NCBI RefSeq assembly: GCF_000428945.1
Contig: NZ_AUAX01000042.1
Coordinates: 1-51,001, forward strand
Reading direction: 5' to 3'
DNA length: 51,001 bases
Source of the DNA: Hamadaea tsunoensis DSM 44101
GTDB taxonomy: Bacteria; Actinomycetota; Actinomycetes; Mycobacteriales; Micromonosporaceae
Shown: piece after piece, positions 23,204 through 30,753 of the stretch
How the letters are laid out: the number at the start of each line of letters is the position of its first letter
Numbering within the stretch: the first letter of the stretch is position 1
Position numbers and translations under genes: made by a program
The notes under the pieces: generated by a model
The model's database searches: none
The model's input: the letters and a program-made list of their open reading frames with translations, nothing else
Told to the model about the DNA's origin: nothing

Positions 23204-26200
23204 CGCAGTACCGATCGGGCCAGGCAGCGCAGCGCGGCGGCCCGCACGAGCCGGTCGGTGGTCTGCTCGAAACCCGGATCGATTCCCAACGCCCGGATGT
23301 GGTGGTCACGCAGCAGCGTCGGGAGCACCGTGGCCGGGTCGCGCTGCGCGGCCACGGCGTCGAAGTAACGGCGCAGGACGACGCTTCGGTCCCGCCACGT
23401 GTCGAGGACCTTGTCTGTACCGGCCGGCCGCGGCGATGAGCGGGTCTCGGCTGGGCCGATGGTGCTGTCGGCCAGTTGGAGGGTGTGCTCGTGCAGGGCG
23501 CGGTCCAGCGGCCCGGTCTGTTGCGGAAGAAGGCGCACGAGGGTCGCGTACCCGGCGGGCGGGTCGGCCGCGAAGCCGGCGGCGATCCAGAGCATCGACA
23601 CCGCAGCGAGTGCCTGTGCGGGGATGCCGCTGGTGTCGGCGGCGGCGATCTGGGCGATGACGCATGCGGTGTCCGCGGCGAAGACCTCTTCGGCGGCGGT
23701 CAATGCCGCGTCGTGGCCGTAGCGGCCGAGCTGGTCGTGGTACGGCACCAGAGTCAACCCGCCGGGCAGGCCCCGCCTGGCCATGGTGTCGGCGAACGCC
23801 GCCAGGCCGGCCGCCGCCGTCGCAAAGTGCTCGGGCGAGGACAGCCGCAGCGTCACGGTGAAGTGCTGGTCGGCGTCCAACCGCACCAGATCGCGGCGGC
23901 GGCGAATCCACCACCGAGAGACAGCCGGGCCGAGCGACGCGACGAGAGCGGGCAGGTGGGCGATGACGGCGTCGAACCGCGCCGGGTTGCCGGCCAGCCG
24001 CGCGTGCACCACATCGGAGTCGCCGGGCAGGTAGCGGCGGCCCGCCGGTGTGATCGGCGGCAGCGGCCGCGGTGCCGGGGCCACGGGGACCATGGGGATC
24101 AGCAGTTCCGCCGGACGGCCGATCCAACCTTGGTCCGTAGGCATGGCGTCCTCGCGTAACTCCACCCGATCGGTCTTCGCGAGCCGGCTGCGCAACAAGG
24201 CCCGATCCAGACGGCGCGTCAGATCCAGCGGTTGACGCAGTTCGCCGTGACACAGAACCACGTGTTGCGGTGCCCGCCATCGCTGTCGCCACACCGCAAG
24301 CGCCTCGTCCCATCCGGAGCTCGCCGGGCCGGGCAAGTCGGCAGCGGACAGCAGCCAGCGGGCGGCGGACAGAACGGTGCGGCCGTAGCGCACACGGGGT
24401 AGGTACGGCAGGGTCCGGGCCGCACCTACGTCGAGCGGGCCGACGATCGCGGTGCGGGCGTCGGCGACCTCGGCCAGGAACCGTGCCAGCGGCGGACTCT
24501 GGACCATGGTGTCCAGCGCATGCGGGATGTGGGGGATGACGCGGCGGCCGGTGGAGATCTGAACCAGGTACATCTGGTCGGCGTCGGCGGTGACGGCCAG
24601 ATCGTCGAGGCCCATCGGGTCGCCGGTCGGATGTTCGGCGAGCGCCACGATGTCGGGCAGTAGGCGGCCGGTGCGGGTGACGTTCTCGTTGTGGGGGCGC
24701 CGCGGCGGAAACGACAGCTGCACCGCCACCGCTGCACTGTCTTGCATTGGCGCTGTGCAGGCGGCGACCAGACGGGCGCGGTCGGCGTCGTCGAACAGGT
24801 ACGCGAAGCGCCCGGCCATGCTGGTCGGCAACGGCGGCGAGGCGGCCAGCTGAAGCTGGAAGTCCCTGCGGTCCAGCGCCGCCGACGACGCGGCGTACAC
24901 GCTCACGCCGATCTCGATGCGCGGCGGTGCGATCACATCCGCGGGGTCGCCTACGGTCAGCGCGGTGACGTCGTCGTCGGTCAGCGCGATCTCGTCCAGC
25001 TCATCCAGCGCGGCCCGCTGTACCAGGGCCAGAAAGACCGCGTCGCGTTCGGTGATCGCTCGCCAGCTCGGGTGGGCGCGGGGCGCGCCGAGGTACCCGG
25101 TCGGAAGTCCGAGTCCGGAGTCGGCCACCAGCTCGCGGACCGGCACCAGCGCGCCCTGGCCGTAGGTGGCCCGGAACCGAGACCGGTAGTCCTGCCATGC
25201 AGTGGACCCGAATGGTTTCGTCGACAGCCGCAACAGCACGTCCGCGGCCCGCACTGCCTCCGTCAGCACGTGCTCCGGGATGCGGGCCGTAGCGTCGAGG
25301 CGGGTGTCGACGGCCAGGACCGGCGTACGCCCGGCGAAGATCCTGCGCATGTGCCGGGCCGCCGAGGCGCGCACCGTGTACGCCTGGGCTGGTTCGGTCA
25401 GCGTGTTGTGGTCGTCGAGAATGTCGCGCACGGTGTCCAGCTCGCCGAGGAGCGGCGCGACGTCGGCGAGCTGGCGGCCGCCGGCGGCGGTGGCCGCGTC
25501 GATCACGTGCCTCAGTGCGTCGACGTCGGTCACCGGTGCGCGCAGGCTGGTGATGAGCGAACCGTTGGCTACCAGCGTGTCGACCACCCCGGCGATCTGT
25601 TCCGCGCTGGCGGCGGGAAATCGGGCTGCCAGTTGAGCGGCGAGCGCATCGACCTGGATCGGAGCAGTGGCCAGCGTCAGCGCTGCCGCCACCGGGGCGG
25701 TGTAGCGGACCGAGGCTTCCCGCAGCGGCACCGCTGTTCCGGCGTCGATGTCCGCCCGGCGGGCCGTGTGGACGCGTCCGTCGCGTATGACGCTGGTGTT
25801 GTCCGCGACGACCATCAGCTGGCGGCGTAGCTGCGGATGCCGCTCCAGCCGGTCGATGATCGCCGCCAGCCACTCGCTGTCGGCGCGGGCGATCGTGCGA
25901 TGGCGCCGCCCGATCGTGACTTCGGTCGGACCGACCGAGGCCAGGGCGACGCCGGCGAACACCCCGAACGGTGTGGCTCGGCCCTGCCATCGCAGCAGAT
26001 AGCCGGCGACGGAGGTCACCGCCCGGCGGAGGTCCTTAACCGTTGCAGCGGACCTGGCAAGAAGCCGGTCGACCGAAGCGGCCAGGGTCGAGCTGGCCAG
26101 GGTGATGGAGTCGCGAACATCGTCGCGGGCCCAGGTCTTCGCGAGCCACGCCAAGCCCTCGGCCCGGACCGCGGCGTCGTCGGCCAGATCCATGCCGCAC

Positions 26201-26280
26201 GGCACGTCCAGGTCGCCGGGGTCGGTCGAGGCGCGCAGCATGACGATGCCGGTGTGCCGGAAGACGGGCGGTACGGACAC
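23200..26280 (-). CDS. LanB-type lantibiotic dehydratase (full length)
   Basis: 1026-aa class I dehydratase. The N-terminal glutamylation domain (ASSTLAASVDRLL, YLLRWQGRATPFGVFAGVALA) uses glutamyl-tRNA to activate Ser/Thr. The C-terminal 300 residues (SRWWIRRRRDLVRL, LTLVPYHDQLGRYG) form the elimination domain. GTG 26280 is preceded by GAGGAGG. It follows the precursor gene after a stem-loop and is coupled to lanC. Together with the LanC protein and methyltransferase it defines an FxLD-type lanthipeptide pathway. Confidence 0.92.
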   Translation of the reverse strand: MSVPPVFRHTGIVMLRASTDPGDLDVPCGMDLADDAAVRAEGLAWLAKTWARDDVRDSITLASSTLAASVDRLLARSAATVKDLRRAVTSVAGYLLRWQGRATPFGVFAGVALASVGPTEVTIGRRHRTIARADSEWLAAIIDRLERHPQLRRQLMVVADNTSVIRDGRVHTARRADIDAGTAVPLREASVRYTAPVAAALTLATAPIQVDALAAQLAARFPAASAEQIAGVVDTLVANGSLITSLRAPVTDVDALRHVIDAATAAGGRQLADVAPLLGELDTVRDILDDHNTLTEPAQAYTVRASAARHMRRIFAGRTPVLAVDTRLDATARIPEHVLTEAVRAADVLLRLSTKPFGSTAWQDYRSRFRATYGQGALVPVRELVADSGLGLPTGYLGAPRAHPSWRAITERDAVFLALVQRAALDELDEIALTDDDVTALTVGDPADVIAPPRIEIGVSVYAASSAALDRRDFQLQLAASPPLPTSMAGRFAYLFDDADRARLVAACTAPMQDSAAVAVQLSFPPRRPHNENVTRTGRLLPDIVALAEHPTGDPMGLDDLAVTADADQMYLVQISTGRRVIPHIPHALDTMVQSPPLARFLAEVADARTAIVGPLDVGAARTLPYLPRVRYGRTVLSAARWLLSAADLPGPASSGWDEALAVWRQRWRAPQHVVLCHGELRQPLDLTRRLDRALLRSRLAKTDRVELREDAMPTDQGWIGRPAELLIPMVPVAPAPRPLPPITPAGRRYLPGDSDVVHARLAGNPARFDAVIAHLPALVASLGPAVSRWWIRRRRDLVRLDADQHFTVTLRLSSPEHFATAAAGLAAFADTMARRGLPGGLTLVPYHDQLGRYGHDAALTAAEEVFAADTACVIAQIAAADTSGIPAQALAAVSMLWIAAGFAADPPAGYATLVRLLPQQTGPLDRALHEHTLQLADSTIGPAETRSSPRPAGTDKVLDTWRDRSVVLRRYFDAVAAQRDPATVLPTLLRDHHIRALGIDPGFEQTTDRLVRAAALRCLARSVLR

Positions 26281-26310
26281 GACGAGCGCCTCCTCAACAG
26301 CGATGAACGC

Positions 26311-26342
26311 GCTGTCGGCGCCCTCACCGGGACGCCGACAGC
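26311..26342. terminator. Stem-loop between precursor and dehydratase genes
   Basis: Perfect 10-bp arms GCTGTCGGCG and CGCCGACAGC around a 12-base loop, with no T-run. Lanthipeptide operons often carry such a hairpin after the precursor gene, where it limits read-through or protects the short precursor mRNA so that precursor exceeds enzyme. Confidence 0.7.
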
Positions 26343-26388
26343 ATCGTCACAGACCGACCGGAGCCGGATACGGGTCGATCGAGACGGG

Positions 26389-26670
26389 TCAGGTCGGGTC
26401 GCTGGACTTGGTCGCGCAGGCACTAGTGCTACAGCTACTTCCGCAGCCGTCGCTGGTGCTGCACATCATGACGACCAGCGGCGTGGTCGACTCGACGACT
26501 CGCATGTCGAGCGCGAACAGATCGTCGTTGTCGGGTGCGGCGGGGCCGAGGCCCGCCGTGGGGTCATACACCGGGTACGCCAGCGCCCAGTTCGACAGCG
26601 GGCTCCGGTCGGCGTGGCTCTCGGGTGTGGTGGAGGCGTCTGCGCGGCCGGGGTGTTCCAGCACAGGCAT
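26389..26670 (-). CDS. FxLD-family lanthipeptide precursor (93 aa)
   Basis: ATG 26670 follows GAGGAG. The leader carries the defining FALD motif (residues 52-55) in LFALDMRVVES. The C-terminal core after about residue 62 is rich in Ser/Thr and has four cysteines (70, 76, 80, 85) in CSTSDGC-GSSC-STSAC, ending KSSDPT. The likely product is a class I lanthipeptide with up to four (methyl)lanthionine rings, possibly methylated at an acidic residue by the adjacent methyltransferase. The cleavage site and ring pattern cannot be read from the sequence. No dedicated protease gene is next to it, but a creatininase-family hydrolase lies nearby. Confidence 0.9.
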   Translation of the reverse strand: MPVLEHPGRADASTTPESHADRSPLSNWALAYPVYDPTAGLGPAAPDNDDLFALDMRVVESTTPLVVMMCSTSDGCGSSCSTSACATKSSDPT

Positions 26671-26726
26671 CGTCGTCACGCTCCTCGCGTTGGATGAAAC
26701 GAAGGGTGGTACGCCCAGCCCGCCGG

Positions 26727-27965
26727 CTACGCCGCCGAGGGCCAGGAGATCGTGAGCAGGCCATGCGTCTTCTCCAGCTCGGCCACGACGCCAGAAAGGT
26801 CGCCGGGCCCGCCGTCGTTCGGCCAGTACGCAAACGTCGGAGCCAGCCCGCCTCGGGCGTACTGATCCCATGCCTGCATCTGGCCGGTCATCGCTGCGGC
26901 AGCGTCGCGTCCGTGCCGGCCGTACGCTCTGGCGCCGAGTTCGTAGCGCGACTCCTCGCCGATCCGGCGTAGCGCGAAGTACGCGAACGAATCTGCGTAG
27001 ACCACTGCGAACGGCAGCCAGTTCGACTCGGCCTTCAACTCGGTGCCTTCGTCCGTCGCGAGCAGGCAGAAACCCGGGAGGAAGCCGGCCATCCACAGAT
27101 GCAGGTCGGCGAACGGCTCGCTGCCGCCGACGAACACCCCCGACCAGGCTTCCGAGCGTTCGGTGCCCAGCACACCATCCAAGGCGTGCACGTCGTCCGG
27201 TACGCCGACATCGAACCGAAGACTCACCGCGTGCCCCCGGGCATCGGGCAGCCGGAAGATCCGCTCCGGCCGGGCGTCGTCACCCTGGACCGGTACGAAC
27301 CCAGCGAGCTCCGTCGACGTACTGACCAGGTGGTCGCCGTCGCGGCGGAAAGCGATCGTGCGGGTTACGCCGTTCATACGCAGTGGCACCACGATCACTC
27401 CGGCCGGGCTGAGGTGATCGAGCAGCGCGGGCGGGATGTCCCACATCCCGACCGTCACGATGATCGCGTCGAATACGCCCGCATCGGGCACACCGCGCGC
27501 CGCGTCGGCCTGCACCACCCGGACCCGGCCGCCGTAACCAGCCGCCTCCAGCAGCTCCGCCGCTCGATCGGTGATGTCCGCGTCGATATCGACGCTGACG
27601 ACGTCCCCGTCCGGACCGACCACCTCGGCCAACAGTGCCGCGTTGTAACCGCCCGACCCGATCTCCAACACGCGCATGCCCGGCCTGACCTTGGCCTGCT
27701 CGATCATCCGCGCCTGAATGTAGGTTGCACTCACCGACGAGAGATGCGCCCCATGCTCATCAGTCTTGGTGATCACCGACCGGTCAACGGCATACACCAC
27801 ATCCAGCGGCGTACCAGCGGGAACGAAAGCATGCCGAGGGACCGTCCGAAACGCCGCCTCCACCTCGGGCGAGACGATCATTCCTTCGGCGACCAGGCGC
27901 GCAACCAACTCATCCCGGGCCGACTCTCCTCGCCTGGCGTGGTCGGTGACTTCAGCCGCGTACAT
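26727..27965 (-). CDS. FxLD-system methyltransferase (PCMT-like)
   Basis: 412-aa SAM-dependent methyltransferase related to protein L-isoaspartate O-methyltransferase: VPRHAFVP, the SAM-binding VLEIGSGGYNAALLAEVVG, then VSVDID and DAIIVTVGMWDIPP. The C-terminal 200 residues are an extension characteristic of the enzymes paired with FxLD precursors. I chose ATG 27965 because AGGAG lies 10 bases upstream; ATG 27995 and the open frame to 28112 are less likely. As first gene of the operon it is preceded by the palindromic operator at 28323. It probably modifies an Asp or isoAsp in the mature peptide. Confidence 0.88.
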   Translation of the reverse strand: MYAAEVTDHARRGESARDELVARLVAEGMIVSPEVEAAFRTVPRHAFVPAGTPLDVVYAVDRSVITKTDEHGAHLSSVSATYIQARMIEQAKVRPGMRVLEIGSGGYNAALLAEVVGPDGDVVSVDIDADITDRAAELLEAAGYGGRVRVVQADAARGVPDAGVFDAIIVTVGMWDIPPALLDHLSPAGVIVVPLRMNGVTRTIAFRRDGDHLVSTSTELAGFVPVQGDDARPERIFRLPDARGHAVSLRFDVGVPDDVHALDGVLGTERSEAWSGVFVGGSEPFADLHLWMAGFLPGFCLLATDEGTELKAESNWLPFAVVYADSFAYFALRRIGEESRYELGARAYGRHGRDAAAAMTGQMQAWDQYARGGLAPTFAYWPNDGGPGDLSGVVAELEKTHGLLTISWPSAA

Positions 27966-28378
27966 CAACTCTGCGCTCCTGTCTCGATGCTTCATGGTCT
28001 GACGTAGGACTAACGACTCGCGATCTCTCGACCTGAGCTGCCTTGTTTCGAGGAGTAGGCGCAAGTGACTTTCGCTGCCGCCATGGCGGGAGTTGATCAG
28101 GTAATACGCCAACGGGAGTACTGCGGAGGTGGTTGCGTGGCGACCGCGCCCTGCGTTGCCGCCTGACTTTGCTTCATCGGTCGACGCTATTCATTCCGGC
28201 ACGGGTAGGTAGCGCGGCAATCCCCGCATCACGCATGCACTCTCCTGGAGAAGGCTCTCGGGCCAGTGCCCGACTTCTACCTCAATTTCGCCCGGAAGCA
28301 TGATCATTATCTATGCCCTGATGAATACAACCCTTACTGTATTCATCGACCAGAAAGTGCCCTGGCTACTTCGGGTGC
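27966..28378. other. Promoter region of the lanthipeptide operon
   Basis: 413 bases between the methyltransferase start and the creatininase stop. They hold the perfect operator at 28320-28347 and, on the minus strand just beyond it, a TAGATAAT sequence (28307-28314) that could be a -10 element. No gene is supported. Confidence 0.55.
28320..28347. promoter_or_regulatory. Palindromic operator, site 1 (lanthipeptide operon)
   Basis: Perfect 10-bp arms GATGAATACA and TGTATTCATC with an 8-base spacer. The inner 22 bp, GAATACA-N8-TGTATTC, is identical in arms and spacing to site 2 at 30465-30486. A dimeric regulator, most simply the XRE-TPR protein encoded between the two sites, is the likely ligand. 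Confidence 0.75.
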
Positions 28379-29101
28379 TCAGGAGGTCGAGTGGCGGAGT
28401 GCGCCCAGGTAAGGGGCAAATGATCGAGCAAGGCTTTCTAGGACGAGCCGTCCCTTTTCGGCGGTGGCGAGGGATGGCTGGCCGATGACTCCGCTCTTGG
28501 TGTATGCCTTCATGCCATGGGTCAACAGGAGGGCGCGTCGGTCAAGTCCGTCGTGATCTGCGGTGGTATACGACGGCCGCACCAGCTGTGGATCGATATG
28601 AAGTAGCAGTGAGGTTTCGATTTCGCCGGCGTGCATGTCATCGTGGGCGTCGGTCGAGAGCCCGGCGGCAACTCGTGATGCGGACCAGTCGTCCCGTCCC
28701 GGGTAGAGGGCCGCGCAGGGCCCGCTGATCGTAAGCTCTTGCACGACGTTGCTCAGAACGTAGTTGCCGCCGTGCCCGTTGACGATGGCTAGCCGCTCGA
28801 TTCCTGAGCTCCGCAGCGAGCTGAAGATGTCCATGATCATGTTGTGGAGTGTGGTTGCACTGATGCTGACGGTTCCAGGCCACCCGGCGTGTTCGTGAGA
28901 GCATGCGATCGTGATCGGCGGCAGAAGTAGGACGCCGCTGTAGCGGGCGGCTATTGCCGATGAAATGGAGCAGGCCACCAGCGTGTCGGTGCTCAACGGC
29001 AGGTGATCGCCATGCTGCTCGAAGCTGCCGATCGGCAGGATGGCAACATCGGGCTTTGCTGCGGTGACGTCGGACGATGCCGCCACGGTGATGATGTCCA
29101 T
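28379..29101 (-). CDS. Creatininase-family metal-dependent amidohydrolase
   Basis: 240-aa protein with creatininase-family metal sites: Glu and His in GSFEQHGDHLPLSTDT, His in CSHEHAGWPGT, NGHGGN, and a late acidic HAGEIETS segment. The family includes creatininase and MftE, the peptidase that trims the precursor of the RiPP mycofactocin. ATG 29101 lies a few bases beyond the regulator stop (29107), so the two genes are coupled. Because the cluster otherwise lacks a leader protease, a role in trimming the FxLD peptide is an attractive inference, but creatininase-like enzymes also act on small lactams. Confidence 0.85.
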   Translation of the reverse strand: MDIITVAASSDVTAAKPDVAILPIGSFEQHGDHLPLSTDTLVACSISSAIAARYSGVLLLPPITIACSHEHAGWPGTVSISATTLHNMIMDIFSSLRSSGIERLAIVNGHGGNYVLSNVVQELTISGPCAALYPGRDDWSASRVAAGLSTDAHDDMHAGEIETSLLLHIDPQLVRPSYTTADHDGLDRRALLLTHGMKAYTKSGVIGQPSLATAEKGRLVLESLARSFAPYLGALRHSTS

Positions 29102-29106
29102 GCGCC

Positions 29107-30285
29107 TCAGCTTGCCTCGCGGCCCTCGGCTGCGTTCCACCGGGCTCGGAGCTGTTCGTATCCAGTGACGCTGAGTAGACGCTGGTCGGAGATGAGAGGC
29201 CCTATCACCCGCTCAGTGCGACGCGACTGAGTCTGGTCGGCGAGGTCGAGTGCGATGCGCCCCTGAGCGATGGCTTGCTCCGGACGCCCGGAATTCAAGT
29301 ACGCGATGCTGAGGTTCGCCCGAAACAGCCCTTCGTCCAATCGCTGGGGCGAGGGCCACGTCCGAAGGACATCCTCGAAGATGGCGGCCGCCGCGACGGC
29401 TTCGCCCAAGGAGAGCAGACATTGCGCCTCGTGAGCCCGGATGTACTCCGGTGTGCAATGCGCGGCGACTGCGCGATCCGTAGGATCCGAGGCGCCCGCT
29501 TCGTCGATTAGCGAGGCAGCGGCTCGGAGGTGTCCTAGAGCTGTCGGTCGTTCACCGATAGCAGCGCGGGCCTGGGCCGCTCTGATGAGGAGCAGTGCCC
29601 GTACTCTTGGCGGTAGCTTGGACTGTTCGGTGGTATTAACCAGGTTCAACGACACTCTTGGCTGACCAGCCTCAGCCGCACGTTGTGCGCGACGCATCAC
29701 AACGTATGCGCCGAATGTCGCGTCAGATGCCTTCGCGGCCAGCCGCCCCGCCTTCTGAAGCCAAGCGGCCGCGACCGCCGACTCGTTGGTGTTGTCAGCG
29801 ATCCAGCTTCCGAACTCCAGCCAGCGTGATTGGGACCGCAGGAAGTCAAGGTGGACTCGCCCCGACGTCTTACCGCCATAGTGGGAGATGACGTTGACTT
29901 CTGTGGAAACGATTCGCATTAGGTCATGACCGCCTGCGGCGTTGCGGGAAGAAGCCAACACGCTCAGGAGGTCGTTCCAATGCTGGACGAGCTGCGGGTT
30001 GGCAACCTGAGGCCGCCGGGCGGCCCGGCGTTCGACATCGGCTTCGTCCCACAGTTCGATCAAGCGTCCGTCGGCAGCTAGGACCCGATCGAGAGTCTCG
30101 GCGATCCGTCGAGTCGGGCGCCGGTCAGCCCGTTCGTATTTGGCAAGTGCATCTGGCGAGGCTGGAAGTTCCGGCGCTAGCTGTGCGAGGGACAGGCCGC
30201 GATCTGCGCGAAGATCTCGCAGGGCGGCTCCGAACCGATGCTGGGCGGAGAGCGTGGGATCGAGCGACGCTGGTGCCTGTGGCAT
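29107..30285 (-). CDS. XRE-type HTH regulator with TPR domain
   Basis: 392-aa protein. Residues 15-75 form an XRE helix-turn-helix (FGAALRDLRADRGLSLAQLA, SPDALAKYERADRRPT). The rest is helical TPR sequence (ALLLIRAAQARAAIGERPTA, CLLSLGEAVAAAAIFEDVLR). Proteins of this layout often sense small peptides. ATG 30285 is used; the frame opens at 30324. It lies between the two copies of the GAATACA-N8-TGTATTC operator, one overlapping its own upstream region and one before the lanthipeptide operon, so it is the best candidate for controlling both and itself. It is coupled to the creatininase gene. Confidence 0.88.
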   Translation of the reverse strand: MPQAPASLDPTLSAQHRFGAALRDLRADRGLSLAQLAPELPASPDALAKYERADRRPTRRIAETLDRVLAADGRLIELWDEADVERRAARRPQVANPQLVQHWNDLLSVLASSRNAAGGHDLMRIVSTEVNVISHYGGKTSGRVHLDFLRSQSRWLEFGSWIADNTNESAVAAAWLQKAGRLAAKASDATFGAYVVMRRAQRAAEAGQPRVSLNLVNTTEQSKLPPRVRALLLIRAAQARAAIGERPTALGHLRAAASLIDEAGASDPTDRAVAAHCTPEYIRAHEAQCLLSLGEAVAAAAIFEDVLRTWPSPQRLDEGLFRANLSIAYLNSGRPEQAIAQGRIALDLADQTQSRRTERVIGPLISDQRLLSVTGYEQLRARWNAAEGREAS

Positions 30286-30600
30286 GACGCACCATCCTTC
30301 GGCTCCTGGTTCATATCGAGGCAAATGATAGCCCTATGAGGCTCCGCCGCGCCATCGCATCACGACCAGGCGTAGGACTGCGTGCCGCTCGTGCTACCAG
30401 GAAGAGCCCTAATCGCCGGAAGCCAAAGACGCCGGAGTCTCCGTGTCGCTTTCGCAAGCGCAGCGAATACATCTCGGAATGTATTCATTCAAGGTATCGC
30501 CTCGGATGAGCTCAGTAGGCCAAATAGATGCGTGTCCTGACGTCATCAATGGCGAAGCGGGAACACCCGTCCACGATGTCCTGAACTGAGGGAGCCGTCG
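30286..30600. other. Divergent promoter region between regulator and long operon
   Basis: 315 bases. They contain operator site 2 (30465-30486). On the minus strand TTGAAT followed after 17 bases by TATTCG could be the regulator promoter overlapping the operator. No gene is supported. Confidence 0.5.
30465..30486. promoter_or_regulatory. Palindromic operator, site 2 (regulator / long operon)
   Basis: GAATACA-TCTCGGAA-TGTATTC, same arms and same 8-base spacer as site 1. It lies 180 bases upstream of the XRE regulator start (minus) and 115 bases upstream of the first small gene of the plus-strand operon, suitable for control of both. Confidence 0.75.
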
Positions 30601-30753
30601 GTGTCGAAGATTGCAGGCGTGGTCTTGCATTGCAGGCGGTCGCGGACCGCGCTGAAGAAGCGTCGGGTAGGAAGGTCACGGCCGAAACCCATAGGGCGCC
30701 CAAACCAGCCCAAATTCAGCCGCCTGGCCTTGAGTATCGAGAGCCCGGTATGA
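30601..30753 (+). CDS. Small basic peptide coupled to the APC permease (50 aa)
   Basis: GTG 30601 has GGGAG 8 bases upstream. The 50-codon frame ends in TGA overlapping the permease start as ATGA, the same coupling used through the rest of the operon. The peptide begins VSKIAGVVLHCRRS and is very rich in Arg and Lys (TALKKRRVGRSRPKP, GRPNQPKFSR), with one Cys and a short hydrophobic start. It could be a leader peptide ensuring permease translation, a peptide substrate of the operon, or chance. I do not recognise a family. Confidence 0.45.
   Translation: MSKIAGVVLHCRRSRTALKKRRVGRSRPKPIGRPNQPKFSRLALSIESPV

Noticed and set aside
28300-28488. 62-aa plus-strand frame over operator site 1
   Set aside because: No ribosome site, overlaps the operator and the end of the creatininase gene, no recognisable domain.
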